DNA of 64,000 nucleotides from Taudactylus pleione. Taxonomy: Eukaryota > Chordata > Amphibia > Anura > Myobatrachidae. This document shows positions 53,790 through 64,000 of this stretch, piece after piece. The notes under the pieces were generated by a model. That model was given only the letters and a program-made list of their open reading frames with translations. It was not told the origin of the DNA and did no database searches. The stretch covers positions 6,715,501 to 6,779,500 of the forward strand of contig JAUIMM010000213.1 in assembly GCA_031769625.1 (NCBI GenBank). Direction: 5' to 3'. The stretch's first letter is position 1; every line of letters starts with the position of its first letter. The position numbers were made by a program, and so were the translations under genes.

Positions 53790-54860
53790 GGGGTGGGGAG
53801 GCAGAGATGTTACCCCTCCGCCTACTATAGCAGCAATACACCTATAGTGACCACTACGTACATTATCGCTCCTTCACACCCCCGGGTAGCGGAGAGCCCA
53901 ATACACCCACAGCCAGCAGCAGCATTAGTTGCGGGGTGTTACCTGCCCCATTCCAGGACCAAGCCGCTCGGCGGTGCCGAGAGATGTAGCGAAGCCCGGA
54001 GCATGTACACGGGTGGAGGCCTCCCCCAGCCCCGAGGGGACACCGGGAACATATTACCCCCCTGCTCCGGTATAAAGACAAAACTTCTACACCATAGGGG
54101 AACAACAGAACAGAGCAGAGTGAGCGGAGCTCTCCCGGGATATCTCCCCCCGGGGCATCTGGTCCCCCAGCACCACCCACTCCCATTAACCCTTTCAGTG
54201 CGGCGGAATCCCCCAGATTAATGAAAGGTCAGAGTATATTAAAAAGGGTGAGACATGTGAGCACCCATTCTCTCTCTCTTCTCTCTCCCCCCCGAGGGAC
54301 ACCGGAAGAGCCCCAGCAATTACCGGTAATCACGTAGCGTATCCAGCAACAACTCCTACCCCTACCAGGGGTCTCACACAGGAGGGGAGAGGGTGCTGAG
54401 GGTACCCCACATGCACGGCAATAGAAACAGAGAGGGAGTAGAGGAAGAAACGGGGGGCTTAATAATTAGGGGCTAATGATTCCTCGCCACCCCCTCCCCC
54501 ACCTACAAGGAGGAGCATCTGACTCATTAAATAAAATAATACAACAACTTTCTGATCTAATCCCAAACAGCCGCACACATCATAAACTTCCCCTCCAATC
54601 TCGTGTTGCCGACTTACAGTATTACCAGGGTGGCGGGCTGGGCCAAGCCGGGGTGAGGCCTCTCTCGCCGGGTCCCAGAACACACGGATCCCCGGTAGTC
54701 CTGGCCTCTGCTCACGTTGCCAAATAATGCGCCTCTTACACATGGAGGCTCCAGCCGCCTCCTGCCGCGCATGCGCAGCTAGCCCTTTAATTCACTGTCC
54801 CCGCAACAGGGCGAGGGATCAGTAGCAGCGGCGGCTGTGAGTGTGTGTGTAAGTATGTGC
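53790..54860. promoter_or_regulatory. CpG-rich promoter-like segment
   Basis: GC- and CpG-rich compared with its surroundings and without visible repeats. Contains a palindromic NRF1-type site (gcgcatgcgc, 54767-54776), ETS-like ccggaag/ccggaa sites (54302, 54916) and a CT-rich tract (54267-54290). Donor-like sites lie on both strands: gtaagt on the minus strand at about 54617, gtaagt at 54849 and gtgagt at 54836 on the plus strand. No coding exon is convincing. A gene may start here in either direction, or both. Confidence 0.4.
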
Positions 54861-55565
54861 CCGGGAAAACATGCGGGAAAGGCAGAGATTGCAGGAGTAG
54901 GCTCACTCCACCCACCGGAACATGGCCATACAGGAGCCCGGGAGATTGACTATGTATATAGAGTACATGACTCCTACACACAGCAGACAGTGCAATGGTT
55001 AAATGTAGCATAGCAGAGAGGATACAGCCGGGTGTGTACACTATGACAGGACAGCACTGTAATGTAGAATGGTTTAACAATCATTTTTGTATAATTACCA
55101 CAGCACCACTGAGTGACACTTGCCAGTTTTACACCACAAAAGTAATCTTAGCAGCAGGGAGTGAAGAATATTTGCTTATCAGGTAGTATAGTCATCTGCA
55201 AAAGTTTGTCTCACAGAAGTTTCAACTTCAATCTTGTGATTTAATTAGTTTTTACAAACCAAATGTGATTTTTATTTTCAAGCCAAGTTCAGATTCCTAC
55301 TAGAATAAAACTTTAACAAAAAACGGCCTATCACATAATCCTATAAAGAAGCCATCAATGATAGCCTATCCGTCGGGGAATCAGAATTTCTTCCATGCCA
55401 AAAATCTGTGACCGATCATATTTTAGTCAGGATCAGGGTATATGTGAATCCAACATGTTGTATTTCACCGATACCGCAACCTGTGTCTGGGGATTAGCGT
55501 CAATCCATCACCGATTTATAGTCTCTACTACACACAAACAAACACTAGGGTTCATTTTGTTATGT
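54861..55565. other. No recognisable feature
   Basis: Unassigned, possibly first-intron or flanking sequence of whatever starts at the CpG-rich segment. Confidence 0.35.
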
Positions 55566-55568
55566 GTT

Positions 55569-55695
55569 AATAAACCTACCAGTATATTTTTGGATGAGGC
55601 ACAGGGAGAATATACAGACTCTACTTAGCTAGGTCCATCGGGGGAATCGAACATAAGACCTCAGCTGTGAGGCAGTAATGCTATCCATTCTTTTG
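55569..55695 (-). mobile_element. tRNA-headed SINE copy
   Basis: On the minus strand: atggatagcattactgcctc (A-box region), tgttcgattccc (good pol III B box), then gtctgtatattctccctgtg and atactggtaggttta. The 3' tail is missing or diverged. The clearest view of the pol III promoter of this SINE in the window. Confidence 0.8.
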
Positions 55696-56040
55696 TAGGT
55701 GGTAACTAAAGTTGCTGGTGTGTCAGTGATCTTTGTCGATTTACTGCCTTTTGTAAAGAAATATGATACATTTGACAGATTGTGTACTGCAGGTAGAAAA
55801 ATTGTAATTGTGGTCAATGGTGTGGGATTGGAATCACCATTGGGAAGGCAGTACAAAAGAAAAAAAAAACAAAAAAAAAACCAGAAGGCATCCCAGAGAC
55901 TGGGAGGGATAAATAACCAAAACTAGGTACATTTTAAAAAAAAAGTACTATTAGCCTTTCAAAATGAATATTAGATATCCTGTGTGTTGTGGAGGATACT
56001 AACCCAATAACCAGGTCACCAAAATTAGGCTTCGAAAAGT
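55696..56040. other. Unassigned, with A-runs
   Basis: A-runs near 55859-55880. No gene signal. Confidence 0.4.
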
Positions 56041-56375
56041 AAAGCAATATTTTACCCGAACTGGCCGATTCCGATACATTGGAAATACAGATCATGTAAA
56101 AAATGGCCAAGTGGTGAGTAAATTGTGAGTCCCCACTCACGATCACGATGCGATTCCCTGCTGGTCGCACATCGCATCTTCAGATCTGCCGTGCAGTAGG
56201 GCAGATCTGACAATCTAGGAGGCGATGAACTGTAAAGTCTGGATGCAGGAGAGATCGTATGAAGATTGGACACCAAAATCATATGCAAATAGTGTGCAGA
56301 GCTGCCGGGTAGAGTTTCAAGGGAAATCGTACACATCGGCTGATCGTGAGCACATCGCTATGTCTGTGGGCACCT
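56041..56375. mobile_element. PIF/Harbinger-like MITE, left-truncated
   Basis: Right end tgtgggcacct then TTA. Collinear with 38882-39213 (cagatctgccgtgcag, gagtttcaagggaaat). Confidence 0.6.
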
Positions 56376-57406
56376 TTAAGATTTTCATCTAATTATATAT
56401 TTTAAAACTGATCTATTTACTGAATCTTCCACAGTGTGACAGTGCCAATAAAGATTTAGTAGGGCACATGGATGTGGTAACAGTGCTGATCAGACACTTC
56501 AGCATATGATTGGCACTCCTAGTTTATCAGATAATCCCTCACACACTGACCTGTTTGTTATCCCTTTTTTTTTTTTCAAGAAACCACTGGGAAAGCCTGG
56601 GCATTTCCCCAAAGCCAGCAATTGCTGCTAAAACAGGGATTGAAAATAATAGAAATGGTTTGCATGATGAAGTTATTTCCAGTCCTGGGTACCAGACAGG
56701 AAGACCCCACTGGAGATTTGTGGGATCCAGAACCCAGAATGTGTTCCCCCACGTAAGGGAGACAGAGTCAATAATCAATAGTTTTACATTAAAAACTGCC
56801 CCATTCTACTGTGCTTGTTAAGAAAGGAAGGTCCATGATAAAGTTAAAATAATATATTAAATATGGTATGGCTGTTGGGGGGAATACAACTATTAAATGG
56901 CCATTATTAAGCTGCATAAACATTTGACTATAGTAGAAGCCAGTGACATTTTCCAATGACCGCTTAGGAAAATGACAGACAGGTAACTTGAGTTTATATA
57001 GCACCAACATAACATAAGACTACAGAGCATGTAATAATTTCCAGCCCCATTGGAGATTATTCTGTACAAGGTGTGGCTATTATATAACGAGACTGATAAT
57101 ATAATTAAATCTAAATTATAGCAAATGCATTTTAACTCAATTCCCCTTCTATGTACCCCCCTTCTGCAACCACACACTGTTGCATTCTTATTTTCTATTG
57201 GTCAAAGCCGTGCTGTAGATTTTGTCATCTGTCAACAACAGCTACATCGTTTTCTTCTTTATATCAGTAACTGATGCAAAACAGGTTCCCTTGAGTACAG
57301 ATTTGTTTTACCACACAAAGCCACCAACCGATACATTTTGAAAAAGGCAAGAAGGCATTTAACCTATGACTGTTTGTGGACTACCGGATGAAATCCATTC
57401 AAACAT
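56376..57406. other. No recognisable feature
   Basis: About 1 kb of AT-rich non-coding DNA. Confidence 0.4.
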
Positions 57407-57753
57407 GGGGGGCGATTCAATTCAACGCGAATTGAATAGCGCCGGGAGCGAGCTCCCGGAGATATTCAATTCAGTGCGCTGTGTGGTCGGAGAATACCGG
57501 TTATCGCACCTTAACGAGAGTGTTAAGGCGCGGTAACCAGCATTCTCTGACCAAAGTCCCGGGCGCGCGGCTGTTAACGCCGCGCTATGCAGAAAAACAG
57601 CCGCGCAGCCGGCACTTTGGTCGGATTTCTCTTCGCATCACCTGGGAAGGTGCAAGAAGAAATCCTTAGCGCGCCCAAACAGCGCGGTGTATAGAATAGA
57701 TTCGGGAGTCCCTCCCATCGCTATTCAATAGCGCATTGAATTGAATTCCCCCC
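57407..57753. mobile_element. MITE, GGGC..ATTCAATT group, near-intact
   Basis: Left ggggggcgattcaattcaac, right ttgaattgaattcccccc. The flanks cat/atg leave the duplication ambiguous. Long palindromic core (cgcaccttaacgagagtgtt / gttaaggcgcggt). One of the best-preserved copies. Confidence 0.8.
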
Positions 57754-58199
57754 ATGGGGAGAACAAATTTCCCACAGATAGGGTCGATCTTCAGAATGTA
57801 ACCCATGACTCAAATCTTATTGTAAATGCTGTAACTGAACTGCCCTAAACACCGAACCACCAAAAGCATAACTGAGCAGGAACCAGAAACGGACTGGAGG
57901 CAGGGCTCCAAGGAGATTCCCGGTGGCCCAGCCAGACTTGTAGCTCCACCCACTCCCATAGGAGGATCCGCAACCTGGCCAGCTGGGAACCAGCTACAGT
58001 TCTATTAGTACAATAGTGCAAGGCAAGCAGCCGCGGGCCTGTGAAAAATTGTCAACACTCTGCGGCAACTGGATTTGTAGCTCCACTCGATCCCTCCAAT
58101 GGGTGGGACTAAGCCCACTGTGCACCATCTGCAACCCGGCTGGTTGGGAAGCAATGCTGCACTTGCAAAATATACTGGTGGCGGGTGGCCATCGGCCAG
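57754..58199. other. No recognisable feature
   Basis: Unassigned. Confidence 0.4.
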
Positions 58200-58703
58200 T
58201 GAATTATTATTCATTATGGAACGCAACTGCGCATGCAATAGAGATTACGCACGTTCAACTGCGATAGTATGCCAATTCATTGTGATTGCAATGAATTGCA
58301 CTACATAAGGACGCCCACTTTACCTTACACACATTCGTAATGTTTAGCAAGACTGCGAAAACATCGGTACAATCGAGTACCATCGTAGCCTCATGTACAG
58401 TTGCACAAGCTCTGAACTTACCCAGAAATTGCTAACTTCAGAGCACGTTATGGGCCTCAGGCTACGTAGGGCATCGCAGTGGCTAATTTATGCACGCTCC
58501 TGCAACGGCGTTCAACGCACTGGCACGCCTGCGTTTCCAACACCCTCGCCACCAGCCACAAATTCTGCAATGGGTCTGCGTGGTCACTGTGATCGCAGTC
58601 CCGATCGCAGTGGCTGGTTTGCGCACTGCGATGCATATGCAGAATGCAACAATCGGCCAATTGCGCGCGAATTAGCAACTGCATACCTTGCTGAATCAGG
58701 CCC
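58200..58703. mobile_element. Probable MITE, right end of the TGATTCAGG type
   Basis: Ends gctgaatcaggccct, matching the GGGCCTGATTCAG termini at 12923 and 39625. Interior rich in gcaatgaattgca-like palindromes and cgcagtgg repeats. Left end not found. Confidence 0.45.
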
Positions 58704-59254
58704 TATACATCAACACTCTGCTGAGCCATCTCACTATGCAGAGATGCAGCAGAGACAGAGCTCAGTCTTCAGAAGATGCCCGGCTGCAGTCACTAGTGGC
58801 GACTGTGCTCAGAGCTTACCTCAGGATCAGAATCAGAGTCTGGATGACTGAGGATGGGAGGAGCCATCTGCAACGTGACCACACACAGGAGGAACAAGCA
58901 GCTGCAAGTAGCAGGAACGGAACCAGCTCTGCTGCTGCAGCATCGTATTAAGCAGCCAACCGCACATACACAGCGTTGTAACCGCCTTCAGATGGTGAAT
59001 ACGAACAGTAATTAAAAAGTTTGTTTGACATAAGAAATTAAACTAGTCCTGTAGGGTGTAGAGGTCCAATTACCTTCACACAGAGATCTGTATAAAAAAA
59101 AAAAAACACAGCTCTTTCAGTCCGCTCTCATTCAGTAATCCCCCACTCATTAAGGCCCTTGTTTCTTTCTCCCCAGGACCCCAAAACCACCAAGGAGGAG
59201 TGTATGCAACAGGTGCTGAGGGAAAACTAAAACAAAGCATTTTAAAATGGGAAA
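58704..59254. other. No recognisable feature
   Basis: Unassigned, with a short A-run at 59094-59106. Confidence 0.4.
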
Positions 59255-59790
59255 TTTTTTTAGCCAGGGTACTTCACCGCTGGCTAATTGATTTCCCAGG
59301 CTAATTCAATTAGCCCCGAAGACTCTGAACTTACAGGGGACATGGTCTAATCACAAGAGGTGTGGCCACGCTTCTTAGAAAAAATAAACGGCTGTGCTGA
59401 GCAGTGTGATCGCAACCCACCACCCCCGCAGAGAATAGACTGCTGCTGCTGCTCAGCGACAGCAGTCTCCCTTGTTCCACTTCAGCCCAGCAGCGTGTTC
59501 TGGGCTGCTGACAGGAAACTGGCACCATCTGGGATTTTTTCGTCACCTGCCTGGAGGAAGGTGAAACAAAACCCCCAATAAGTGCCTCTTGCCACGGCCG
59601 AGATTGCAAAAATACATGGATCTGGGAACTTATCCCAGATCCTGTGTGTTTTCACTCGGAAGCGGGAATTTTTTTGTGTGGTAAAAATGGAGGCTAACTG
59701 AATCGCCCATTTAAAAAAAAAAAAAAATTGCTGTAAAATCACGTTTTTATTCGCATGAAAAATTACCGTGGGAAATTGAATTTCACCCTT
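59255..59790. mobile_element. Decayed MITE(s), ATTCAATT group
   Basis: gctaattcaattagccccga near 59305 and ggctaactgaatcgccc near 59692 look like the ends, with gggaaattgaatttcaccc at 59770. Overlapping fragments; limits uncertain. Confidence 0.4.
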
Positions 59791-60898
59791 ATTCTTAACA
59801 GTTTTTCCAATCAGACAGCATTTCTAAAACAGCCAGCCCCGGCAGACTCCTGGTGGACTGGCTAGGAACTATGAAAGAAAAAGGGCTCCACTAGAGTCTT
59901 ATTAATCGAAGTCTCTAAATCGATTGACAGCCAGTCTGAGTTTATGCAAATGACACTAAAAAGTCAACCCCTTTTGTATATCCGTGTGGCCAAATTTGGT
60001 AAGGAATGAGAGGAATGTGAAACTGGCCTTATTTTAAAGTTACATTTTTTAATTTACATTGTATGCTGCTTCTATAATGGCTGGCCACTCCTCTCTGGTG
60101 ATCGGCCATACCCCTTCTGATGACTGCCCAAACCCCTTAGTGGGCCCTGCTTGCCCCAGTCCGACATGGAACTAGGCGAGTAGTAAAGTGGAACACAATG
60201 CAGAGGCGTTTGTGAGCAGGTAGAAGGGAAGCAGGAGAACAAGACAGTGGTACCTCCTGCACTCTGCTCACAGTGAAAATCAATTGTAAATGCCATAGTG
60301 GTGGACAAACAAACGCTACTGCATTTACACAAGAAAATTATTTACTTCCATGGTTTATTAAATTACATAAACATTTGAAAGTAAAACTAGAAACCAACTT
60401 GTTCGCTGAAAACTGTGCAAGCCAAACTGCATCACTTATTTAACTGATCAAAATACACTGCAACCGTTGTCCCAGCATTTCTGAGTGGCACAAGTTAGGG
60501 ATGAAAGTGCTATTCTTTGTAATTTTTCCTAATCTTTGATGCAAAACACATTTAAAACTCTAGATCAGGCCATTAACTTCATGGACCAGGGAAAGGGTGT
60601 GGTATATCTAGTCGATGGTCAGGTTGACACTGATGTTTTTTCAACATTGTTACCATGTACTAATTCTGTCCTTAACCCCCAATGGAAGCCCTAACCTTAA
60701 CCCTCCAAAACATGTCAACATGACAGGTGTCGCCATTTTTTACAATGTCAACCTTGTGCTGTCGACTTCTGAATAGATACATTGTGACTGCATTCCTATG
60801 AAAATGCATATGTCTAATGATCATGAGACACTGAAATTATCCTAGCATCAGATTCGAGCATAATTCACAAAGGACACAAAGTACGGGGGAACAAAGAA
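59791..60898. other. No recognisable feature
   Basis: About 1.1 kb, unassigned. Confidence 0.4.
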
Positions 60899-61390
60899 GG
60901 AATCTGTATGATTTACTGCCGGACCCATGCCCGGCGGTTGAAATCCCGACAGCGGCATCCCAGCAGAGGAGGAAATCCCGATCGCCCAAGGTAAGTATTG
61001 TCCAACCCAATACTACCCCCTAACCCTCCCTTAGGGGTGCCTAACCCTAACCTCCCCCCCCCAGTGCCTAACCCTAATCACCCCCTCCCCGCCACCTAAA
61101 CCCCAGTCCCCCGGGGGGTGTGCCTAACCTCCCGTGGGGGGGGGGGAATGGGTGCCTACCACTAAGTCCCCGCCACCAGGAGCCTATAACATAACCCTCC
61201 TCCCCCCCCCCCCCCCCCCGCGGCTATCCGCGCTCGGTGCCCAGCATCCCTTCGATCGGGATGCCGGGCGCCGGTCTCGGCAAAATGACAGGGGTCTAGA
61301 TTTAGAAACCTGTCATTTAACACTCGCCGGGATTAAGCAGTCGGGAAGCCGGCTGTCGGGATTAGGTCCGCCGGCTTCCCGACTGCATAC
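60899..61390. mobile_element. Telomere-motif MITE, copy T6
   Basis: Starts ggaatctgtatgatttactg, has cccaaggtaagtattg (60985-61000), then cctaaccctcccttagggg and repeated cctaaccctaa with a long C-run. It then shows gatcgggatgccgggcgccg and ends ccgccggcttcccgactgc. Confidence 0.8.
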
Positions 61391-61404
61391 CACAAAGAAA
61401 GTAA

Positions 61405-61732
61405 AGGTGCCCATACAGGGTGCAATAAAGCAGCGGATCCGACGGATTGGTACGCTTTGGCTGCTCTATTGTACAGTGAATGGGCAGGATATTGGACAGA
61501 GCGCGCACCCATGGGGTCGTACATCGCACCCCCAGATCTTACTGCAGGTTCAGTCGATCCGGTGATGCGATGTGCGATCCCATACAGCACTATGCAGGTG
61601 GGTGAGGGGGGAGCCGGCATATCGGGCGGTTTGGCCACCCGATCGCACAGTGTGTGGAGACCGCCCGATATGTCGGACGTTGGATCCCCGGTCGCGTCGC
61701 ACGGTGCATATCGCACAGTGTATGGCCAGCTT
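61405..61732. mobile_element. PIF/Harbinger-like MITE with TAA duplication
   Basis: Starts aggtgcccatacagggtg, ends cacagtgtatggccagct, TAA at 61402-61404 and 61733-61735. Long palindromes around ggggtcgtacatcgca. Sister of 14021-14325. Confidence 0.8.
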
Positions 61733-61735
61733 AAG

Positions 61736-62205
61736 TTGCATTTCATCCAGGAAGCAATGGTTGCCATCAGGTGACTTCTCTTCAGTCAAAGGACCCTTAC
61801 ATCACTGTTCTGCAAAGACTTCTAGATTTAAATTATTTGAGTTGCTTACGTCTCCACATTCATTGATATTTATCACGTATCATCTAAACAAAGGGTAGTT
61901 CATTCAATGTTCTAGGCAAATAATGCGTCCGTACTTAATACAATCCAATTAAAGCAAGTTTAGGTATTTGCTGGGCAAAAATGGCTCCAATGTGCTGGTC
62001 ATTTTAATGTAAATTTTAGAATACTCTGGACAACTGCATGCTGTTCATGGTTAAACAATGTGTTGTGTTATGAATGGATATTCAAGTACTGTATCTCTAC
62101 TCATTCTTTGAACAAAGCATTTGTGCTTACAAAATTGGATGCTATTTATTTTTGGTGAAATTATTAAATGTTTCCAGCTTTAACATTCCGATGAATATAT
62201 TGGCC
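61736..62205. other. No recognisable feature
   Basis: Unassigned. Confidence 0.4.
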
Positions 62206-62209
62206 ATTC

Positions 62210-62500
62210 CATTAAACGTCCGATATATCTATAGTACATAGGCAGGTGTGTACACCCGATAGGTCTATGAACGATGTCGTTCGCAAACAATATCAGATCG
62301 GGCCCGCAGCACAGCAGATAGACATATCGGTCATAATCCGGAAGTGGAAAGAACATAATTTCACCATAAACCGGCCACGACTAGGTGCTCCTCACAAGAT
62401 TTCTGACAGAGCGAAAAGAATACAATGCCCCCAGTAGTAGTGCCCCTTATGCAATGCCCCCAGTATTAGCATCCCCTCCTAGTGCAGAACATCCCGCCCA
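62210..62500. mobile_element. MITE fragments around a transposase scrap
   Basis: gatatatctatagtacatag and aggtgtgtacacccg match the tacacac MITE type. After 62422, aatgcccccagta/gtagtgcccct units repeat twice or more. Confidence 0.4.
62330..62421 (+). pseudogene. Tc1-like transposase scrap
   Basis: Reads VIIRKWKEHNFTINRPRLGA then PHKISDRAKRI, the end of the first DNA-binding domain and the linker found in many Tc1 transposases (typically W-K-E-H-x-x-x-x-N-R-P-R-x-G-A-P-R-K-I-S). It belongs to a different Tc1 lineage from the element at 40298-42590. About 30 residues remain. Confidence 0.65.
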
Positions 62501-62707
62501 CACCTATGTGCAGTACTTACCTGTCTTCACACTGGCACTGCTCCACGTCGTCAGGGCTCCCACTGTCACTCCCGGTGCCTGGATCTAACTAGCGCAAAGG
62601 CTCCTCACATCGTAGGTGACGTCATGATGTCACCCACGCACTGCATCACTGGGAACTCTGGCCTCTGAAGCGATCAGGTAGATCGCGATCGATCATTTAT
62701 TTACTGG
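62501..62707. other. No recognisable feature
   Basis: Moderately GC-rich with a few CpG; unassigned. Confidence 0.4.
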
Positions 62708-62710
62708 CAT

Positions 62711-63012
62711 AATGCCGGGTACACACTGAGATGACCGGCAATCCTGACGATGTTCATGGTGATTTGCCTTCACCCTGGACATCACATGATTGCTGGTAAA
62801 CACTGCAGCAATTAATGAGCGACTGAACAATCACTCATTCCGCCCTTCATTAATATGCATGGCACCGCATGCAATAGTCAGGTTTGATGAGAAGCACATC
62901 AAAACGGACATCGCATGCGACCGCGGAGCGCAATATCGTGCATACACACTGCACAATAAGTTGTTCCGATTCGGCCAAATCAACACAACAGCGTTTCAAT
63001 GTGAACCCAGTT
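62711..63012. mobile_element. Harbinger-like MITE, diverged
   Basis: TAA then tgccgggtacacactgag at the left; gtgaacccagt then TTA at the right. Module cgtgcatacacactgcac inside. Confidence 0.55.
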
Positions 63013-63122
63013 TAAGAGTTCAATCTTTCACAAAGAAAACTATTTACAAAGTATTAAAGTGAAAATAAAGGTGAAGAACAAAATGGGATGGAAAATGAAT
63101 TTGGCTTGTCAAACAAAACCTA

Positions 63123-63915
63123 GGCCCGAATTCAGTTAGCAGCGGGTTCCGTTACTGCAGGTCAAAACCCCACATCTTTATACTTTTCAATTAGAAATCT
63201 GCATTACGATAACTCAAGTCTCAATGGGAGTTAATAAAGATTTCAATACGCATCTAATGAATAGGTAAACCATCTTTATTTTAGGGTTCAATTTTCTGGA
63301 TACTGGGCAGAACCTCTGGTAAACCCTTCCCAATGAATAATCATGCGCTGAGAGGCTTTTAATTGCATACTTTAGCCAATAAAGATAAGTAATTTTAACC
63401 GGTGATTTTCTGTAAACAGCTTCATTAAATTATGTAGGACATGTATTTTGGGGTGTTGTGTAGATGAGAATAGAGTTTTTGAACTTGTAGATGGGAGTTA
63501 AGTGTTTTTCCTCCCAATATTTTTAAAACGCAAAAATAATAAAAAAAAAAAAAAAAACACATTACATTTTTCCATGCCCTGAAATAATCCAGAGGCTTTA
63601 ATTTGGTGGTAAAAAAAAACAAAAAACACTTAACTGTCCATTTTCCAGCCATTTGACACCTTCTAAAGAACCTAAAATAGTTTGCTCATTGCCATTAATA
63701 GCTTTCTATAATGTTAGCTAATCTCATTTGGTGTTCAGGGTGATTTCCCTACTTTTCGCACTGTAGAATTACCGCGCACGGGTGCCACAATTAGGCATGT
63801 ACAACTGAACTGAGTGACTCACAGGAGCATGCTCAATGAAAATAACCTGCAAAGGGTGCGGTAATGTAACCCATGACTTCCAAGGACAGAACTCGCAGCT
63901 AATTGAATCTGCCCC
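63123..63915 (+). mobile_element. TIR element copy C, uninterrupted, CTA duplication
   Basis: Left ggcccgaattcagttagcag, right gcagctaattgaatctgcccc, CTA at 63120-63122 and 63916-63918. Collinear with copies A and B once their insertions are removed. An A-run lies at 63540-63558. No ORF of note. Confidence 0.75.
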
Positions 63916-64000
63916 CTACAGTGTTTAATAAGTTTGTTGCAATATTTGGATTACTTTCCCATAACACATTTGTAGAAGAAATATGTACCAAATTAATCAT

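Noticed and set aside
53793..54221. 142-codon plus-strand frame and 107-codon opposite frame in the CpG-rich block
   Set aside because: Open on both strands because of GC content; no domain pattern or splice-consistent limits. Kept only as promoter-like sequence.

Overview
The window is vertebrate nuclear DNA that is almost entirely repetitive and non-coding. The repeats point to an amphibian, most likely a frog. The evidence is two DIRS-type tyrosine-recombinase retrotransposons, Tc1/mariner elements, a tRNA-headed SINE, and dozens of short palindromic DNA transposons (MITEs). I see no operons, CRISPR arrays or intact rRNA/tRNA genes. No host protein-coding gene can be defended; the best host signal is a CpG-rich, promoter-like segment at about 53.8-54.9 kb.

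Layout. 0-19 kb holds MITEs of several families, a SINE split by two later insertions, and a small coding-like relic at 12.0 kb. 19.28-21.08 kb is a 1.8-kb G-rich minisatellite of about 31-bp units; it is stop-free in all three minus-strand frames and produces three long false ORFs. 21.5-23.5 kb is a TIR element (copy A) carrying a retroposon with a 15-bp target duplication, a telomere-motif MITE and a perfect hairpin MITE. 26.4-31.9 kb is a decayed DIRS element. 32.2-33.9 kb is copy B of the TIR element, with two nested insertions. 34.4-35.4 kb is a MITE split by a solo LTR with a 4-bp duplication. 40.3-42.6 kb is a Tc1-like transposon with a frameshifted DDE transposase, itself split by a 662-bp TA-flanked element. 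43.6-48.6 kb is a much younger DIRS element with an open gag-like ORF and an open RT/tyrosine-recombinase ORF. The rest holds a mariner relic (50.2 kb), long hairpins (50.8 kb), more MITEs, and copy C of the TIR element (63.1-63.9 kb).

How the parts relate. Repeats A, B and C are diverged copies of one sequence, so each supplies an empty site for insertions in the others. The two DIRS copies show the diagnostic architecture: inverted terminal repeats plus an internal region complementary to both outer ends. They have lost different catalytic modules: the older lacks the RT YxDD block and has a mutated recombinase motif, while the younger lacks RNase H. Two MITE groups dominate. One has termini like GGGC..ATTCAATT with mostly 3-bp target duplications. 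The other has termini like AGGTGCATACACAC with TAA/TTA duplications, as expected for PIF/Harbinger. A third group of six copies carries telomere-like CCTAACC tracts and a strong 5' splice-site-like motif in each copy.
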